Shown in pieces: positions 1 through 12,165 of a stretch of 64,000 nucleotides of DNA. Position 1 is the stretch's first letter, and every line of letters begins with the position of its first letter. A program made the position numbers and the translations under genes. This stretch comes from Zygnema cylindricum (taxonomy: Eukaryota; Streptophyta; Zygnematophyceae; Zygnematales; Zygnemataceae), in NCBI GenBank assembly GCA_037447655.1, contig JBBHKE010003209.1, positions 126,001 through 190,000 on the forward strand, read 5' to 3'. Below the pieces are notes generated by a model. It worked only from the letters and a program-made list of their open reading frames with translations. It was not told the DNA's origin and searched no databases.

Positions 1-1355
1 TTATGCCACAACTCATTGTCAGATTGTACACTGGAGTAGAGAACATCATTTTCTTTATATTCCGCCATGTCCATCCGGTACATTTTGCTAGCATCTCTAG
101 TCCTTGTTACTGCTACTTTCCCTTTCTTGCTAACAACCTGTCTTCCTCCTTTAAGAACAACCTCAAAGCCTTTGCTCTCCACTAATGATGTAGAAAATAG
201 ATTTTTCTTAAAGTCTGGTACATACAAAACATTGTGAAGGGTTCTCTCTACCGACTTCCCCCCCACATCTACCATCAAAGATACATCACCCTGAGCTGAG
301 GTTTGAACACTCATGCCACAAGCATAGTCGATACTCCTTGGAGATGTTTGCTGCAGATTCGTAAAAGCCGCCTTGTTCCAACACATATGGGTAGACGCTC
401 CCGTGTCCATGATCCATCCTGCATCCTAAGGACCCTCCATGGCAGCAGCCATAGCAAATAACTCCGCCTCCTCTTGCTCATTGAAGCTTAGTGACTCATC
501 TGCATCAGTTGCAGAAGCTGAAAAGAGAACATTTCCACGTGAAGGATTTCCAGAAAAACCTCTGTGATACTGGCTCTGTTGCCAACCTGGCCTGTATAAA
601 CCTGTCTCATTAGCCTTCTTCAATTTAGGACAGTACCTGTATCCGTGACCCTTCTCAGAACAATAGAAACAAGTAGTAGTAGATGGCCTATTCTGCCTCT
701 GATTAAACTGATTCTGATTCTATTTAAACTGATTCCTATTCTGATTGAACTGAATTCTTTTGTCAAAGTCTGTTGCAAATGCTTCAACTTTTCCTTCTCC
801 CTCAAGGAGTTTAGTATTTGTTTCTTCCTCCAATATAAGATTATATGCTAACTGAAATGACCAGCTAGCTTTATCATGACTCTTTAATTGATTAGGCACA
901 CCCTTCATGCTACTAGGGAGACCTCTAATAAGCAAAGCTGCCTGTTGAAACTCAGGAAATGACCCCCCAGCAGAAGAGTGATCATCAATGAGCGCACGAA
1001 AATTGTCACAATACTCTACCATAGATCCCCCCGTGTATTTGTATCCCCAAATTTCCTAGCCACCAAAAGCTCCTCTTGAACATTCGCTTTCTCAAAAGCG
1101 GATTTCAGAGACGTCCAAATCTCCCTCGCCTTCTTCATTTTCAGTCAAGACATGACCAAATTTTCTGAATTACAAAGGATTAGATTGTTCCTTGCCATTG
1201 AATTCTTCTTCGCCCAAGTTGGATCTGTTTCATCAAGGGAGCCATCCAAGACCCCCAATAAATCAGCAGTTTGAAACGACGATTCAACCATCGCCGCCCA
1301 GTAAGCATACTTTTGGCCATTGAAGATAGGAATCCTTGATGAAAGGCCCATAACC
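1..1355 (-). pseudogene. Ty1/copia gag-protease, partial and broken, running off the left edge
   Basis: Reading leftwards from the LTR, the frame opens with VMGLSSRIPIFNGQKYAYW (gag N-terminus). It continues through a gag core with EYCDNFRALIDD and ILEEETNTKL, a CCHC zinc knuckle CFYCSEKGHGYRYC near 640-680, and an aspartic protease WIMDTGASTHMC near 385-420. A pre-integrase segment ends at the window edge with NELWH. A stop lies near 1145, a frame change near 1030-1020 and another stop after EGP near 426, so it is not intact. Gag packages element RNA; the protease matures the polyprotein. The gag frame starts at an ATG (1412-1414, minus) inside the LTR. RT and RNase H, if present, lie outside the window. 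Confidence 0.9.
1345..1355 (-). promoter_or_regulatory. Primer binding site (initiator tRNA-Met anticodon arm type)
   Basis: GGTTATGGGCC directly abuts the LTR end CAACA. It complements GGCCCATAACC of the eukaryotic initiator tRNA-Met anticodon arm, the half-tRNA primer used by Drosophila copia and yeast Ty5 (established knowledge). It also encodes VMG of the gag frame. Confidence 0.8.
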
Positions 1356-2392
1356 TGTTGTTCTACAACCACCGTTGCAGGTTGTGAACCAGCAGTAGTA
1401 GTGGAAGTAGACATGAAAAACAGCAGAAACTATCAAAGTACCTACTCAACATCCAACTTAGATCTGACACAAAATATAACTCAGAAAGCCAATATGCTTC
1501 AAATTTGCCACGGGGATACACAATACAGCAAACTAACAATTCCCAAAATTGCAGCCAAAATGACCCAGTAAACCATAAGATATGATGTCTAGAAGTTTCC
1601 CAAAAATTGCCCTTAGAAAATCATATTCCCAAAACTGGATACTACAAAATTGTCTAAGTTCTAAGTTATATACTCACATTGTGTATCTACTGATCTACAC
1701 TAATTCGGGTAACCGTTACTACGGTTATTATCCTGACTAACGATAAAGCATCCAACCTGTACGTTACTGTACTTTTAAAAACCTAATTACTATTTCTAAA
1801 ACCTGATTAACGGAACAATATTTTTTATCACACTAAACTACAAACTAATGTTATTCAGATATTTACAGAAATTGAACCGTACACAAAACGTTCTAACCGT
1901 ACACAAAACGTTCCAAATGCTTAGTCAGCAGTGACCGCTAAAGTCCAGCCCAATGTGGTCATGTAGTACGAAGCACTTGAGTGCTTCGTCACTTGTGGTC
2001 CCACGCGAATCACGCTTGTGGTCCCTCGTGAATCGCGCTTGTGGTCCCAGGTGAATCGCGTCCGCTGGAACGAATTTGATCGACGATGGTACTGTCGAGA
2101 TGTACCATATGTTTCCGGAATACTCGAGGCAGATCCTGTTCGTCCGATCATGTGAATCGCATCGTCAACTTTTTGACGCGTATGGATGATTGTCGACGCT
2201 ACTCCAAAAACCTGCATACGTTATTTCGCCAACACGTGTCCCTGCAAAAGTACGATACAGTACGATACACTCTACTGTACCTCTTGCTACTGTAACACTA
2301 ATTAAAGTAAGTCTTATAGTAGACTACTAGAAAAAATATCCTAAGTTACTTTTACCATTATTGACTGAAATAAAGATATATATATTACAACA
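1356..2392 (-). repeat. LTR of the left-edge copia element (TGTTG...CAACA)
   Basis: On the minus strand this begins TGTTGTAATATATATATC and ends GTAGAACAACA, followed directly by the primer binding site GGTTATGGGCC. Length is 1037 bp with matching TGTTG/CAACA ends. The first ~550 bp recur in the opposite orientation at 49524-50075, which independently confirms the outer boundary. It is the 5' LTR, since gag lies directly downstream on the minus strand. Confidence 0.88.
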
Positions 2393-2699
2393 GGGATGTG
2401 GGCAACATTGGGCATGATCATCATTCTGGGAAAAATTTGCATTTGGGGGTTATTTGCCAGGACTCTGATGCTAACGACTCCCGGCTGTGGGGCCTTCCCT
2501 CACGTTACTCAGGCACGCTCGACAACATTAAGATGAGATGTGGGCACTTTCCAAGAAAGGTGACTGAAAATAAAGTGATGTGCGATGGAGTTATTGAAGT
2601 CCTAGATTTCACGGTCATTCTCTTTAGTTTTAGAAATCACTTCCACCACTGGTACCACCTTTGGTGCTAATCGCAATGTCATCGTGGTCATCTTCTTCT

Positions 2700-2946
2700 T
2701 TTCTTTTCCTATGTCAGTGACGCTACTCTCTTATTTTTTATTCTCTTTTCTGATTGCGAGTATTCTGCTGACAATTGCACTCCTCTAAATCCTGGTGGAA
2801 CTCCCAATGATGTAGATGGCCGCCTCACATGGCCACTCACAAAACTTCATAATTTTTTTCCAAGAACTGCTGCCCTCATCATCTTGTTCCAGTAAATAAA
2901 TCATGTTCTATCATAGATGGGCAGTCTAGTGGGTGGGCCCATAACT
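2700..2946 (-). pseudogene. Copia gag N-terminal remnant with its primer binding site
   Basis: Minus-strand reading from 2946 gives AGTTATGGGCCCACC (primer binding site) and then VMGPPTRLPIYDRT, a stop, FIYWNKMMRAAV, another stop, and SFVSGHVRRPSTSLGVPPGF. These match the gag N-termini near 44.4, 45.9 and 50.3 kb (VMGPPSRVP, FIYWE, GVPPGF). Two stops make it a remnant. Similarity fades towards 2700. It belongs to the LTR at 2947-3993. Confidence 0.75.
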
Positions 2947-3993
2947 TGTAATTCTGTGACCTTCATTGGTGCACAAATTATATAGCTTACTAGAAGCCTC
3001 TATGATAATATTGAGTGCCCCTCTTGTCCCTAGAATAACTGCCAACCTGGCAAGGAATAACACTAACTATATTCACCTCTGTGAAGGCTAGACTCCCTTA
3101 AGTCTAAATTAAAAGGAATCGGTCAAAACGCCGGTCAAAACGCCTAACCAGAGGATTAATCATCAAGTGGCAAAGATGTCAATATTTATACAAGGTCTCT
3201 CACAAAAAAACGTCTATCTACCAAAAACTCTTAGTTTTAAAAACCCCTGTCTGAACCCCCTAGTACTGGAGTACGGAACCAATCAGAAGATTGTTCAGTA
3301 TACAAAGGAACTCCGACCGATGTACTTCTTTTATGACCACTTTACGACATGGCCATGGAGGGGACGCCTGTCACTCCTCGACTTGTCTTTGTGTTTTGCG
3401 CGAATTCTACTAACCTCTGGCACGATGGCACTTGGCGTTCGATGACGTGACGACCGCAAACAGCCAAGGCGGCCATTCCGAAATGGCGGCATGAATGTGA
3501 TCCGTTCGATGTTAACCGGCTTTTAATTCTAGCCGTTGAAACAAATGTGCGGTATTTGTTTCGTGCGGTGCCATAAACTGTGCTATGCTTTAAACTCTAT
3601 CTATGTTTTATAATTTGTTTATCTAGTTATATGGAATTCCCTAAGTATGCATGTTTAAATAATTTTTACACCCTATACATCTGAGCACAGTTTCTAGACT
3701 ATAGGACAACGCTAACGGCTACTTTCACGGACTACTTTCACGGACGACAGGTACCACGATCAAATGCTGGGTCCGTGAAACCTTTTTGGTAAAACTACCA
3801 ACTTCTCCTTCCTCTCTCATTCAAACAACATAGACATCCATGGCTCTACCTCCCTCTCTTGTCTTCAATGACAACGACAAGTGTGGGGATTTGAGAGAGG
3901 AGTTAGAGGCTGATTGTCTATGGTACTTTTCTGCCTCTTTTTTTTATCTAATCAGACCTAGAAAATACTTTACAAAAACCTCAAATTTTAATA
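2947..3993 (-). repeat. Copia LTR with internal sequence on both sides
   Basis: The minus-strand 3' end reads CACAGAATTACA, followed by primer binding site AGTTATGGGCCC. The 5' end reads TATTAAAATTTGAGG, preceded by polypurine tract AAGGGGAG. A primer binding site on one side and a polypurine tract on the other means this single LTR joins two internal regions, as in tandem or recombined elements. It carries the tRNA-like block (about 3705-3782) and the paired hairpins (3074-3105) seen in other LTRs of this family. The TG start is mutated to TA. Confidence 0.78.
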
Positions 3994-4110
3994 CTCCCCT
4001 TATGTTATAGTCACTCTTTTCTTTCGGTCCACATTTTTCTCTCCAAAATTTAGTTTAGGGTATGGGACTCGTTTTGTCATCATATGTGCAACCATTTTTT
4101 CATCTGTGCC
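3994..4110 (-). pseudogene. Copia pol 3' tail and polypurine tract
   Basis: On the minus strand a tail resembling the end of copia RNase H (MMTKRVPYPKL, compare MMTKPVPSPKL near 54.6 kb) runs into AACATAAGGGGAG immediately before the LTR. Only ~110 bp is recognisable; the rest of pol to the right is deleted or decayed. Confidence 0.65.
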
Positions 4111-6244
4111 TCATTGGTGGCTGGTCATCTAGCGGCGAGACAGCCTCGTCGCTGATTAGTGGTCTTTCAACTTTCTTTTCCATTTTATTTTATTCCACCA
4201 ACGGGTGGCTTTAGTTCCGTTTTTGCCTTTCCCCCCTTTTTTTGTCTTTATGTACCAAAATGGTTTACCATCTTGTTTTTTCAATAAAGTCCTACAATTG
4301 AATTACAATTGACAAAGTTTTGGCCACTAAGGACTCGCCAACATTACCAGTCTTTTCCACTTATTTTTATATTGATGATTTTTCAGTTTGTTTTCAGTGT
4401 TCAATTTTGTTATTAATTTGGTATTATTGGTTTTGTTTCCCACTTAAATGATGTTGGTGGTTCTTAACAGCAAAAGAATTTACTTTACATGAATAACAAG
4501 TAGTATTTTTAAAGCTAAATTGTGGTTAAACGGTAAAAATCGTTGGATTGAATTATCGTTCTGAACGTTAAAAGTTACCGACCGTGGATCACTTCCTAGT
4601 GTATTTTGCCCTCTAAACACAATGATGTTGATAATAGCTGTTTTTTTTTACCACTAGTCATGATTACGATTCACAATCGTCCACGTTAATTGGGCTGAAA
4701 ATACATATTTTTACTGCTAAAACAATCCTCATACTAATTAGTTGTTAACACCAATACTACTTCACAAAAGAATACATGCTTTAGAATGACTTTATTTTTT
4801 TACATGCAAGATAAATTTGTGGTTAGATACAGATTACTATAATGCAACGTTGCCCAAACCTAAATTTGTATAGATTCATATAATATCAATAATAAGATGA
4901 TAGGGACGTTTGTTTTATCTTCCTTTATTTTTCTTAATTTTTTTGAAGTACTATTCTATTTTTCCATTGCAAAAGTATACTCGAAATAACAATGTTAATA
5001 ATATGGATTTTGGTGTGACGATCGTAAACCAAGGAAATAAACAATCATATATTTTGAAAAATCTAAAACAAGTGAAAAAAACCATTTGTTTTTTGATCGA
5101 AAAGACCCGAGAAAATTATTTTTTTTCAAACAAAAAGCAGGTTTGCATACACATTATCAACTTTCAAATTTTTGACAAACAACTTTTGTGGCTCTAATAA
5201 ACCTTAACAAACCCCAAGAATATTATTTTTATTGAAATAATCTACGTTCGTATACAAAAAGAAAAACACGCCCATACAATTTTGTTATAATTTCCTTTGA
5301 AAATTATGTACATTTTACCTTCTTACGAAAAAAAATAAGCCCGAAAATTAGCCTTCTAACTTATTTTTACCAGCGTACTTTTTGGCTCACTTGTACTATC
5401 ATAAAGTACGAGTGTACTTCCTAACTTTTTAGCGAGAGACTCGACCCATAATTGATCTTTACTACCCCAAGCTCGTGGTTGAGGAAAAATTAGTATTAAA
5501 ACTCCTCCTCTTTTCCCTCCTCATTCCTTTCCACCTCCTATTTCTCCTCCTTTTGAATTTCTTTAGTTGTCCATTCTAATTGGTTGGACGAGCAGTGGTG
5601 TCACGTCATGTAGCAAAAATTCCCACTACTGCCCTCTTGAAATTTCGAACCAATAAAAAATGGAAAAAAATGTTAACAAAAACAAAAAGAAGTAACAAAA
5701 TTTCAAACACCCAAAACAAGGAAAAAAATAGTGAACGAAAACAAAAACAACAAACAAAAAATGAGAATGAAAAGGAAAAAATCAATCGGGGAAGAAGGAA
5801 GGGGGGAGTGGAACAAGACAGGATCCAGGAATGGAATGAGAGGTGGAAGGGTGAGGAAGGAGGGAGTGAGAGTGTGAGATCTCATGAAAGTGCCTTTTTT
5901 TATTTAAAAAATGGCGAGATTTTGTAAAAATGGCATCGCGACCTTCAATTGTCTTCCCTCACAAAAAAAATGGTGTGGCTGGGATTTGTCAAAAAATGAT
6001 CTAATTTCTGTGATCTGTTCACATTTGCCATTTACTTGTTATCTTTTTTGTTTTTTAAAGCGGGTCACACTTTCAAACTTAAAATTTGTTAATTTACTAA
6101 AATTTGTAAACGTTTTATTTATATTTTGTGGGCGATTTCTAAAATGAACCAATTTTATGGTGAAATTAAACTCAAAAAAATGGAGTTTCTCGTGAACAGA
6201 TGTCTTGTTAGCGTTAAGTTTATGTTTTAATTTTAGAAAGAGTA
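4111..6244. other. Gene-free AT-rich stretch
   Basis: No coding frame resembles a known protein. A segment near 4150-4290 (TGTACCAAAATGGTTTACC followed by AATAAAG) resembles 61081-61110 (GTACAAAGGTGGTTTACC) and may be the 3' end of a LINE-like repeat. The lysine- and glutamate-rich reading at 5580-5927 is purine-rich low-complexity DNA rather than a convincing gene. Confidence 0.5.
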
Positions 6245-7017
6245 AGGGTGCCTCTCCATGTACTTAAAACTTAGCGAACGTACTTTGTTTTTTAGCGCAG
6301 ATCCGTCGAACTTAGATTTCAAGTGTTCATATATGTAACAACGAAATTGTTACTTAAGGGTGTGACGATTGTATACGTTGACAATGTTGGTGACGGGTGT
6401 CAACATGTTCAATCTGTGATGATCCACGTTATTTTTTGTAGTTGTTTGTGACGTCGCGTGATAATTCGTAACATTGTAGACGTACGCTTTCGAGCCTGTG
6501 CGGTTTCATTGTTGAAGGAGATGCACTTTGCCTTTGCGTCTCTTGTGCGGTCGGCTTGAAATGGCATCGAAATCTTGAGACCCTTTAAAAAAAAACCGTA
6601 ACGGACACAAACAGGCAAAATAAAACAAATTATGTACTTTTCCTTGTCGTATTGAATGCAAACTGACAAAACAGAGTATTATACTTTTCGTCATCAGTTG
6701 AATTCGTCGGAAATTTCTGAAAATTTTGTGCACCTGCGAACACGTGGTCCTGTTTGTTTAGCCTAAATACTTTTTTTTTAAACTTATCTCCAATGTGTTC
6801 TAAATAAAAGTTTGAAAATGACGTTTTTTGGCGTGGCCGTGGGTCGAAGAACACAAGTCGACAACATGAAGTACATCCTAAATTAGACGATGATGCAAAA
6901 TGTACTTCTATTTTTTTCTATTTTTTTGTATGGTTGAAACTTACGCGGTAAAACTATAAGTTTTACAAGAAAACGATAGAAAAAAAACCCTTACTTTGGC
7001 ACATGGAGACTCGCCCT
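6245..7017. mobile_element. Non-autonomous DNA transposon with AGGG...CCCT inverted ends (divergent copy)
   Basis: The left end AGGGTGCCTCTCCATGTACT and right end TTGGCACATGGAGACTCGCCCT form an imperfect inverted repeat. They resemble the ends of the elements at 7627-8576 and 10522-11451. Length is 773 bp. No transposase-like frame is visible. The target duplication is unclear. Confidence 0.62.
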
Positions 7018-7416
7018 AAGTTTTTACTCTAATTCTTTTGAAGGAACTAAAATAGAGTGAAAAGGCAGCGAAATAGGGTGAACATTCACTCAGTTCACAA
7101 CATGGGTAACAGTATAGCAGTTCATTTACGTAAGATATGCAGTTTTTCACATGTATACATGTTATCGGTTCACACTGTCGACCAAAATTACCAACGTTTC
7201 AATGTATGCGAACGGGATTTTGCAAACTCGTTTCCACTTTTATTATAAGCGTAGTTTCACGTGCAATCGACATAATTTCCATTCATGTTTCGTACTTTTA
7301 TACTTGACAAAGTACACTATTCACTATCAGTAAAGTCATAAATTCAAATTATTAACGCTAATTCACAAGGACCTTAATTAACGTAAAAAAAAATTAGTGT
7401 TATTAATTTTATTTCA

Positions 7417-8576
7417 GGTTTCGGGGTCAAACTTCGGGGACGCCGATTTAGCGTTCATAACGCTAATAATGATTCAAGGTGTAGTACACTGCGAATCGTA
7501 ATTAGCGTTATGTATCCTAATTTCGTTGCCCCAAATTTTGACTCTATCACCCTAAATAGTGTAAATAATTTTAAATTATTTTTTACATTATTTAAGGTAC
7601 TTTTTGAATCAGCGTTGACAACTCTAAGGGTACGTCCCCATGTATTAAAGTATCTAGTTTTCTTTGTCTTTTTGCCCTAAAATTCAAGGAACTTTGACAA
7701 AAACTTTAGCCGTACAAGAAAATTATTTTTACCAAAGTAAAGTAAACGTCAATTCATACTTTAAATGTACGACGTGTTTGTCTTCATGTGAACGCATTTT
7801 GGCGTTATCCCCTTTTCGACCCCGAGGCAAGAGAATCCAGCCCAAAAAAAACCTTTATCCAAAATCACTTCCAATGGGTGATTTTAGTTCAAGTACCGCT
7901 CAAACAACGAATGAAAAACGAGCCACCCACGCGCCAAACGAGAGTAAACTTTTTTGAACGAGGGAGAGTCCTCGCTATTTTTCTCCGTGCCCGTCACGCG
8001 CATGTACGGAAAAAAAAATTGCAGGGGTCTCGGACCTCCACTTTCATTCATGGGTCCCTCTGGATAATTTTTCGCTGTCGTCGCCTCTCCCCTCTCCCTC
8101 TCACACTATCACTTTTATCTCACGTTTTATAGAACGAGACATGACAATATTGATATTTAATGAAAGATCTTTGAAAAATATTTGTTTTGACAATTTTTAG
8201 GATTTTTTAATGGCAAGTCGAGTGAAAAAAAATAGAAAAATCGAAATTGGCAAACCATGGCGGAAAGTTCTTGAATCAATGAAGTCGACGTTGTCACAGT
8301 GAGCGTGACGTCACAATGTCACCAAACCCTAAACATCTACAATTTTACAAAAATCTAGAACGTCTACCACTGTAGCTTTTTTTGTTGGCGTCACCAATCG
8401 TCGAAAGTTTCGTAGTCGGCTTCAATCGTCACAGGTTGTACCTACGTCTACAACCGTCACATGTCAAAGTTCCGATTTCATTTTCGCACATTGGGACGCC
8501 CTTAAAAGTAGTACGGGAAATCTTTACTACACTTAAAATAATTTATCAAAGTACCGATTACATGGGGATGTACCCT
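7417..8576 (+). repeat. Left copy of a ~1.15 kb direct duplication
   Basis: From GGTTTCGGGGTCAAACTTCG to the transposon end, this recurs at 10312-11451 in the same orientation, ~2.9 kb away. The first ~350 bp look almost identical. The remainder differs by scattered substitutions and short indels. The unit contains one AGGG-type transposon plus ~210 bp of shared left flank, so the flank was copied with the transposon. Confidence 0.85.
7627..8576 (+). mobile_element. Non-autonomous DNA transposon, AGGGTACGTCCCC family, copy 1
   Basis: The left end AGGGTACGTCCCCATGTA pairs with the right end TACATGGGGATGTACCCT, an 18-bp terminal inverted repeat with one mismatch. Length is 950 bp. The interior has no transposase frame. 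It includes a stretch rich in CGTC/GACG (TGACGTCACAATGTCACC near 8310). The family has at least four relatives here (6245-7017, 10522-11451, 26093-28028 inverted). Confidence 0.78.
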
Positions 8577-10311
8577 AAGATATCTATTATCGTCACAGTT
8601 ATGTACAATCTGTACGTCCTTGTATTTGTCGTTGTACCAACGGTCACGAAAATCGTTGCAAAATGAAAATTTGTACAAATGTCCATGAATGTACCATTTG
8701 TACGTTCATGAATTATCGTTGTACCAGCGGAGGCGTGACAGGATGTCCTACAACCGGATTTTTTCGTCGAACAGGGTGGCTTTGATGTCAAAAGGTACAC
8801 GCCATTTGTCACATGTAAGTTTGTAGCTTCATATCCGTCGTGGATCGACTCTAAAGTGGACCAATACACTCGTCCAGTAATTGCCAAATGTCCTCTTGAG
8901 GACAGTTGGAGGAGACTCGCCAGATACTGGATAGTAGGGCCGTTTGCGTCGAAATTCAAAATCGGACGGTGAAAGTTTTCGCCAAAAAGTCTGGAGAGTC
9001 TTAAGGAATTTCTGGTAAACATTTTGTTAAAAAAAAAAAAAAAGTACGTCCTAGTACGGAAAGGTACTTTCTACAGTAAACAGCCCCAGTTTTCGCCTGA
9101 TGGAAGGATGCCTTTACTCACACTATCTACGAACAAAATTACGGCATTGACATTGACATTGATTCGTCACATTACGACTTCCACCGACATTGAATTACGT
9201 CATTGTACGGAGACTCTACAATTCGAGATCCGATGTCCGATTGACATCAAATTTCAATGAAGATTCTGTCGGCTGGATGGTGGAAAAATATTCGACCAAT
9301 GAGATCGACTTGCCGGATAATTCCAAAAGAACAAAAAAGAGAAAGAACCAGCCAAGACCGGACCAGCGGATCGTTTCCATTGGCTCTCGCAAATATTTCT
9401 GCTTAGGTGTGCAAAATATGTATTCTTTGCATAGTATCGATTTTTGGCAGAAAAATCTTTCAATTCGCTGTCAGTCGTCGAAAAATTTTCGGCCGTCAAA
9501 CCCGCACCAACATGAAATGGCAATGTATCGATTTTTCCTTGGAGTACAATTGTGATGTAAAGTTTCGTCGATCTCAAATAGTATGTTTGACATACCCCAG
9601 AAAAAACAAAAGAATGACGAATTGTACTGAGTAGTGATGTCAGATCCCACGTCTGTCTCTACGAAAGCGACGGAAATCGGACACGCGTATAAAATTGTAA
9701 ATATTCTTTACCGTACACTGACGGTGATGGACGGTGAAAAGGCCGATCAAAATCCTTACATGTCGTTTAGCGGCTGTGTGCCTTAAAGATAAATAAAAAA
9801 AAAAGGGTTAAGTTGCTGTGACAGTTGTGTCTAAGATCTTAAGATGATGCGGTGCGTTGTCTTTTTAGAAGATTTAATTTTACACGCTACACCGCGAATC
9901 GTAATTAGAGTAATGAAAAAATTAGAGTACAAAAACTAAAAAAAAAATTAGAGTAATGAACGCTAATTTATGTGATTGAGCTTTTTCAATTATGAAGTTT
10001 CCTCTAATTTATTTAAGTACTCTAATTTGGCACGCTAATATCCTCTACTGTAAATAAGGTATTCGTACAGAATTTGGCAAAACGTAAAGTTTATCGTCAC
10101 TATGACGTTTGCAATACGCCGTTTGTTAAAAAGCAGTTACATGATAACGACCTGTATTAAATCATTATTTGTACTTTTTTACTTAATAAAGTACAATTTT
10201 GCACTGTCGGAGGTCGTCCGTACTCCACATTATTTAAAACGAACCTATATTAGAATTAAAAACGCTAATTAAAATTTACCTTAAATAGTATAATGATAAA
10301 ATTAGAATCGA
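8577..10311. other. Gene-free repeat-like DNA with MITE ends
   Basis: No supported gene. It is rich in GTAC words (TGTACC, CGTACT). A MITE-type end CTACACCGCGAATCGTAATT occurs near 9886, with a matching inverted end ATTACGATTCGCGGTGTAG near 11774-11792. It may be an older, larger element carrying the second copy of the direct duplication. Confidence 0.45.
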
Positions 10312-11451
10312 GGTTTCGGGGTCAAACTTCGGGGACGCCGATTTAGCGTTCATAACGCTAATAATGATTCAAGGTGTAGTACACTGCGAATCGTAATTAG
10401 CGTTATGTATCCTAATTTCGTTGCCCCAAATTTTGACTCTATCACCCTAAATAGTGTAAATAATTTTAAATTATTTTTTACATTATTTAAGGTACTTTTT
10501 GAATCAGCGTTGACAACTCTAAGGGTACGTCCCCATGTATTAAAGTATCTAGTTTTCTTTGTCTTTTTGCCCTAAAATTCAAGGAACTTTGACAAAAACT
10601 TTAGCCGTACAAGAAAATTATTTTTACCAAAGTAAAGTAAACGTCAATTCATACTTTGGAAGTACGACGTGTTTGTCGTTATGTGCACGCATTTTGGCGT
10701 TTTCCCCTTTTCGACCCCCAGGCAAGAGAATCTAGCCCAAAAAAAAACTTCATCCAAAATCACCTCGAGGGGGTGATTTTAGTTCAAGTACCACCCAAAC
10801 AGCGAATGAAAAATGACACACACACGCGCCACAAAAGTGTGAAAATGTTAGGACGAAGGAGGGTCCTCGCTATTTTTCTCCGTGCCCGTCACGCGCATGT
10901 AGGAAAAAAATCGGCAGGGGTCTCGGACCTCCACTTTCATTCATGGGGTCCTTTGCAAAATTTTGCGCCATCGTCGCCTCATCGCTTTTATCTCACACTT
11001 TTTAGAATGAGATACAACAATATTGGTATAAAATGAAAGATATTTTAAAAAATGTATTTTTGACAATTTTTAGGTTTTTTTTTAGTGGCAAGTCGAGCGA
11101 GAAAAGTAGAAAAAACGAAATCGGAAAACCATGGCAGAAAGTTATTGAATTAGTGACGTCGACGTTGTCACAAGTGAGCGTGACGTCACAATATCACCAA
11201 ACCATAAACATCTACGATTACACAAAACTCTAGACGTCTACAACTGTCGCTGTTTTTGTTGGCGTCACCAATCGTCGGAAGTTTCGTAGTCGCCTTCAAT
11301 CGTCACAAGTTGTACCTACGTCTACAACCGTCACATTCCAAAGTTCCGATTTCATTTTCGCACATAGGGACGCTCTTCAAAGTAGTACGGAGAGTTCTTA
11401 CTACAGTCCAAAATACTTTATCAAAGTATCGATTACATGGGGACGTACCCT
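10312..11451 (+). repeat. Right copy of the ~1.15 kb direct duplication
   Basis: Same orientation and content as 7417-8576. The shared left flank again includes AGCGTTCATAACGCTAATAA and TGCGAATCGTAATTAGCG. The right flank beyond the transposon end differs between copies, so the duplication boundary coincides with the transposon end. Confidence 0.85.
10522..11451 (+). mobile_element. Non-autonomous DNA transposon, AGGGTACGTCCCC family, copy 2
   Basis: The inverted ends are AGGGTACGTCCCCATGTA and TACATGGGGACGTACCCT, a perfect 18-bp match. Length is 930 bp. It is closely similar to copy 1 and also lacks a transposase frame. Confidence 0.8.
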
Positions 11452-11984
11452 AATATAGTGCCGTTTGAAGTAAAAAAGTACAAAAAATGATTTAATACAG
11501 GCCGTTATCATGTAGCTGCGTTTTCACAAACCGCGTAATGCAAACGTCATATTGACGTGAAACTGTACGTTTTGTCAGATTACGTACGGTTACCTATTTT
11601 ATGGTAAAGATATCAACGCGGATATTTTGTACGGAAAGATACCCAAATTAGAGTTATTGATAAATTAGAGTAAAATTTGTTTTTGAAAAAATATGATTAC
11701 ACAAATTAGAGCTGATAACTCTAATTTTATTTTTCGTCTTTTTACTCTCATATTTCTCTACTCTAATTAGCAATTACGATTCGCGGTGTAGTCTAGTGAT
11801 AGCCTATTCCCACCGGAACATTTGATTTTCCGAAAACTCATCGGAAAACGTACACGCTTCGACGTCATCAAACATAGGCGCGAAAACAAACTTGCAGTAT
11901 TGAATGTTCGAAGGACGACGACGGTGGTTCAAAGCATAGTTCAAAAGTAGGCGTTTTTTGGTAGGCCTTTTGTAGGCCGCCTTT

Positions 11985-12165
11985 AGCGTAAGTTTTGTTA
12001 CGAGCTTTCCATGTGATCTTCTTAAATCGCTACTTTCATCAGCGACCGTCCGATTGTCTGAATCTGAAGATAGTCTTATCATAAGTTGTGTTATGGGCTT
12101 TTCATGTGATCTTCTTAGATCGTTACTTTCATCAACGACCGTCAGATCATCCGAATCTGACGGTT
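11985..12165. repeat. Imperfect tandem duplication, ~90 bp x 2
   Basis: Two adjacent units share TGTGATCTTCTTA, CTACTTTCATCA/TTACTTTCATCA and CGACCGTC, then GAATCTGA. They begin near 11990 and 12084. Both differ by scattered substitutions. Confidence 0.7.

Noticed and set aside
5580-5927. Lys/Asn/Glu-rich 115-residue reading
   Set aside because: Purine-rich low-complexity DNA with no domain, no homologous pattern and an open opposite strand.
8558-9022. 154-residue minus-strand reading
   Set aside because: It spans a transposon end and GTAC-rich repeat DNA and has no recognisable protein features.
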